NCBI GenBank assembly: GCA_937991645.1
Contig: CALKPL010000048.1
Coordinates: 1-43,581, forward strand
DNA length: 43,581 nucleotides
Source: UMGS1783 sp900555065
GTDB lineage: Bacteria > Bacillota > Clostridia > Oscillospirales > UMGS1783
Reading direction: 5' to 3'
Shown: piece by piece, positions 41,755 through 43,581 of the stretch
How positions within the stretch are numbered: the first letter of the stretch is position 1
How the letters are laid out: the number at the start of each line of letters is the position of its first letter
Notes under the pieces: generated by a model
Told to the model about the DNA's origin: nothing
The model's database searches: none
Seen by the model: only the letters and a program-made list of their open reading frames with translations
Position numbers and translations under genes: made by a program

Positions 41755-41900
41755 TTTGCAAGAGCGATTATAGACGAAAAAGTGGCTGCAATTTTTTGCG
41801 TCTAAAATCAAAGAAAAGAGCAACAAAAGCGGGTTGCCGAACGGGATATTGAGTGAGAGAACACAAAAGGGTTTGGGAAACTCCCAACAAGCCAAAAAGG

Positions 41901-41920
41901 GCAAATGGGTACTCATTTGC
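41901..41920. other. 7-bp hairpin upstream of the recombinase genes
   Basis: GCAAATG (41901-41907), GGTACT, CATTTGC (41914-41920). It may be an operator or recombination accessory site; no T-run. Confidence 0.45.
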
Positions 41921-41962
41921 TGTGCTTGCTCCCTACCCAAAACAAGGAAGGACGGGAAAGGA

Positions 41963-42169
41963 ATGGAACGGAAACGAAAAATCAAAGACGGGCATATCGT
42001 GGTGGAAAATCCGCTGTATCAAGAACTGCCGACACACGAAGTAACCATAAAATCCGGCAGAACACTCTATCGTTTTACAGGCAGCTACGATGGGAACCGA
42101 AGCCTTCCCCATAAAGTTTTGCGGCTTATGGCAGTATCACCTATTGATGAAGAAAACAAGGAGCGTTAA
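41963..42169 (+). CDS. Small conserved-looking protein upstream of the recombinase
   Basis: 68 residues, hydrophilic and basic at the N-terminus (MERKRKIKDGHIVVENPLYQ), with no cysteine or membrane segment. I do not recognise the family. The start at 41963 has AAGGAAGG (41944-41951) upstream; a longer frame to 41834 exists. Its stop lies 1 nt before the possible start of the serine recombinase at 42171, so the two are co-transcribed. A small basic protein beside a large serine recombinase could be its accessory or directionality factor (inference only). Confidence 0.65.
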   Translation: MERKRKIKDGHIVVENPLYQELPTHEVTIKSGRTLYRFTGSYDGNRSLPHKVLRLMAVSPIDEENKER

Positions 42170-42170
42170 A

Positions 42171-43581
42171 ATGAGTATAAGCAATCCTGTATTGGCAGAC
42201 TGCCCGCCGAGGAAAGGAGCAGAAAAAATGTTAAGGCAGTCTGACAAGATTACCGCCCTCTATTGCCGCTTGTCCCGCGACGATGAATTACAGGGCGACA
42301 GCAACAGCATTGTAAATCAAAAGGCGATTTTAAGTAAATACGCAAAAGAAAATCATTTTTCAAACCCCTTGTTTTTTGTGGACGACGGATATTCCGGGAC
42401 AAACTTTAATCGTCCAAGTTGGAGTGAACTTTTAGAAAAAATCGAAAACGGCGAAGTTGCAACCTTAATTGTCAAAGATATGTCGCGGCTTGGGCGTGAT
42501 TATCTGAAAGTGGGCTTTTACACCGAAGTCCTGTTTGTGGAAAAAGGCGTGCGGTTTATCGCAATCAACAACGGCATTGACAGCGCAAACCAGCAGGACA
42601 GCGACTTTACCCCCTTTTTGAATATCATCAACGAATGGTATGCAAAAGATACAAGCAAGAAGATACGCGCTGTGATGAAGTCAAAAGGAGAAGCAGGAGA
42701 ACACCTCTGCACAAACCCGCCCTATGGCTACATGAAAGACCCGTACAACAAGAAACAATGGATTGTGGACGGAGAAGCCGCCGAAGTAGTCAAGCGGATA
42801 TTTGCTCTTTGTCTGGACGGATACGGGCCGTCGCAGATTGCCCGTATTCTGAAAGAGGATAAAGTCATAACGCCGACAATCCATTTTCAACAGACAGGTA
42901 GGGCGGCGAGAAATGCACCGCCGGATAATCCTTATCGCTGGAAGTCTGAAACAATCTCAGATATTTTAGAGCGTCCGGAGTATCAGGGGCATACGGTAAA
43001 CTTCAAGACCTATAAGCAGTCCTACAAGAGCAAAAAGACTTGCTACAATCCCAAAGAAAAATGGCTTGTATTTGAGAACACCCACGAAGCGATAATTGAC
43101 GCTGACACATGGCAACGGGTACAGGAATTACGGAAGAATAAACGCCGCCCGACGAGGACAGGCAAGACAAATATGTTCTCCGGTATTGCGCGTTGTGCCG
43201 ACTGCGGAGAAAAGCTGTATTATTGCACAAGCAGGAACTTTGAAGCAAGGCAAGACCATTTTGTTTGTTCCACTTCAAGGCTCAAAGGGAAAGAAGTTTG
43301 CCCGACGCATTTTATCCGCGCCGTTGTGTTGGAACAGGGTGTGCTCACCCATATGAGAATGACGATTGCCTGTATCGCGAACCACGAAGAACAATTTCGT
43401 AAAGCTATGGGCGCGAAACAGAAAACTGAGGCGAAAAAAGAACTTGCGGCAAAGCGGCGGCAACTGACGCAAGCGGAACGGCGGATAGAAGAACTTGACC
43501 GGCTATTCAAGCGTATTTACGAGGACAACGCCAACGGGAAATTATCTGACAGCAGATTTCAAATGCTCTCTGACGACTACG
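42171..43581 (+). CDS. Large serine recombinase, TnpX-like, truncated by window edge
   Basis: 470 residues are visible and the frame runs off the window. The N-terminal resolvase domain has ITALYCRLSRDDELQGDSNS with the nucleophile Ser in RLSRDD, then VDDGYSGTNFNRPSW and VKDMSRLGRDYLKVG. The recombinase domain contains NPPYGYMKDP and GPSQIARIL. The zinc ribbon has CADCGEKLYYC plus two later cysteines, followed by a coiled-coil stretch (KKELAAKRRQLTQAERRIEEL). This is the class that excises and inserts Tn5397/Tn4451-type elements. Two starts have good sites: ATG 42171 (AAGGAG at 42158) and ATG 42228 (AAAGGAG at 42213); family starts near MLRQSDK favour the second. Confidence 0.93.
   Translation, partial: MSISNPVLADCPPRKGAEKMLRQSDKITALYCRLSRDDELQGDSNSIVNQKAILSKYAKENHFSNPLFFVDDGYSGTNFNRPSWSELLEKIENGEVATLIVKDMSRLGRDYLKVGFYTEVLFVEKGVRFIAINNGIDSANQQDSDFTPFLNIINEWYAKDTSKKIRAVMKSKGEAGEHLCTNPPYGYMKDPYNKKQWIVDGEAAEVVKRIFALCLDGYGPSQIARILKEDKVITPTIHFQQTGRAARNAPPDNPYRWKSETISDILERPEYQGHTVNFKTYKQSYKSKKTCYNPKEKWLVFENTHEAIIDADTWQRVQELRKNKRRPTRTGKTNMFSGIARCADCGEKLYYCTSRNFEARQDHFVCSTSRLKGKEVCPTHFIRAVVLEQGVLTHMRMTIACIANHEEQFRKAMGAKQKTEAKKELAAKRRQLTQAERRIEELDRLFKRIYEDNANGKLSDSRFQMLSDDY

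Noticed and set aside
41671..41985. 104-codon minus-strand frame over the MATE promoter
   Set aside because: It runs through the consensus promoter and has no ribosome binding site; the short leader ORF at 41604-41696 fits better.

Overview
The window looks like a chromosome segment of a high-GC member of the Clostridia (Bacillota). The signs are gene order typical of Firmicutes (lon-engB; darA-holB-ricT-trmN6-like; comEC-holA), strong AGGAGG-type ribosome binding sites, frequent GTG and TTG starts, consensus TTGACA-17-TATAAT promoters, an Mg2+ M-box leader in front of mgtE, and a CwlD-like spore-cortex amidase. The last suggests an endospore former or a descendant of one. I cannot name the genus. 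From about 36.0 kb to the right edge the base composition becomes clearly more A+T rich and the gene content becomes that of a mobile element.

Layout. 1-1.64 kb: GC-rich tandem repeat, then an AGCS sodium:amino-acid symporter. 1.86-3.70 kb: consensus promoter, M-box riboswitch with terminator, a possible 32-codon upstream ORF, mgtE and its terminator. 3.75-6.9 kb: a membrane-anchored protein of unknown function, then an Asp/Glu-racemase-like protein next to a DUF1537 four-carbon-acid-sugar-kinase-like protein. 6.9-7.2 kb: rpmE (L31). 7.36-19.4 kb: a long co-directional run of zinc-ribbon protein, lon, engB, FAH-family hydrolase, lysA, mtaB, GT2 glycosyltransferase, THUMP-type RNA methyltransferase, leuA and cimA, closed by a terminator. 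19.56-20.48 kb (minus): S1-domain protein. 20.6-25.0 kb: lipoprotein ApbE, c-di-AMP receptor DarA, holB, ricT, a 2[4Fe-4S]-type ferredoxin and a TrmN6-like methyltransferase. 25.03-25.83 kb: gene-free, C-rich gap ending in two murA promoters. 25.8-30.2 kb: murA, WalJ-like MBL protein, phosphoglucomutase, DUF2752 protein and a 52-residue membrane protein. 30.2-35.9 kb: comEC, holA, cwlD-like amidase, radA.

The A+T-rich element begins between the end of radA (35886) and about 36.1 kb. It carries a translationally coupled ImmA/IrrE peptidase plus DUF4411 PIN-like pair (probable toxin-antitoxin), Tn916 ORF8- and ORF7-like regulators (minus strand), a minus-strand operon of MATE transporter, cysteine-rich KTR protein (Tn916 ORF6 type) and CatB/Vat-type hexapeptide acetyltransferase, and a plus-strand small protein followed by a large serine recombinase cut off by the window edge. 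The most interesting region is the roughly 300-nt leader of the MATE operon (41414-41731). It has a perfect promoter, a 30-codon leader ORF with its own ribosome binding site, and four successive hairpins each followed by a U-rich tract, the last abutting the MATE ribosome binding site. This is the architecture of ribosome-mediated transcription attenuation seen for antibiotic-resistance genes, here placed in front of an efflux/acetyltransferase cassette.

How the genes work together: the chromosomal part is mainly housekeeping (ribosome assembly, proteolysis, lysine and branched-chain amino acid synthesis, tRNA/rRNA modification, DNA polymerase clamp loading, peptidoglycan precursor synthesis, c-di-AMP sensing, Mg2+ homeostasis). 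The right end is an acquired module that combines self-maintenance (toxin-antitoxin), mobility (recombinase, regulators) and probable drug-inducible resistance.
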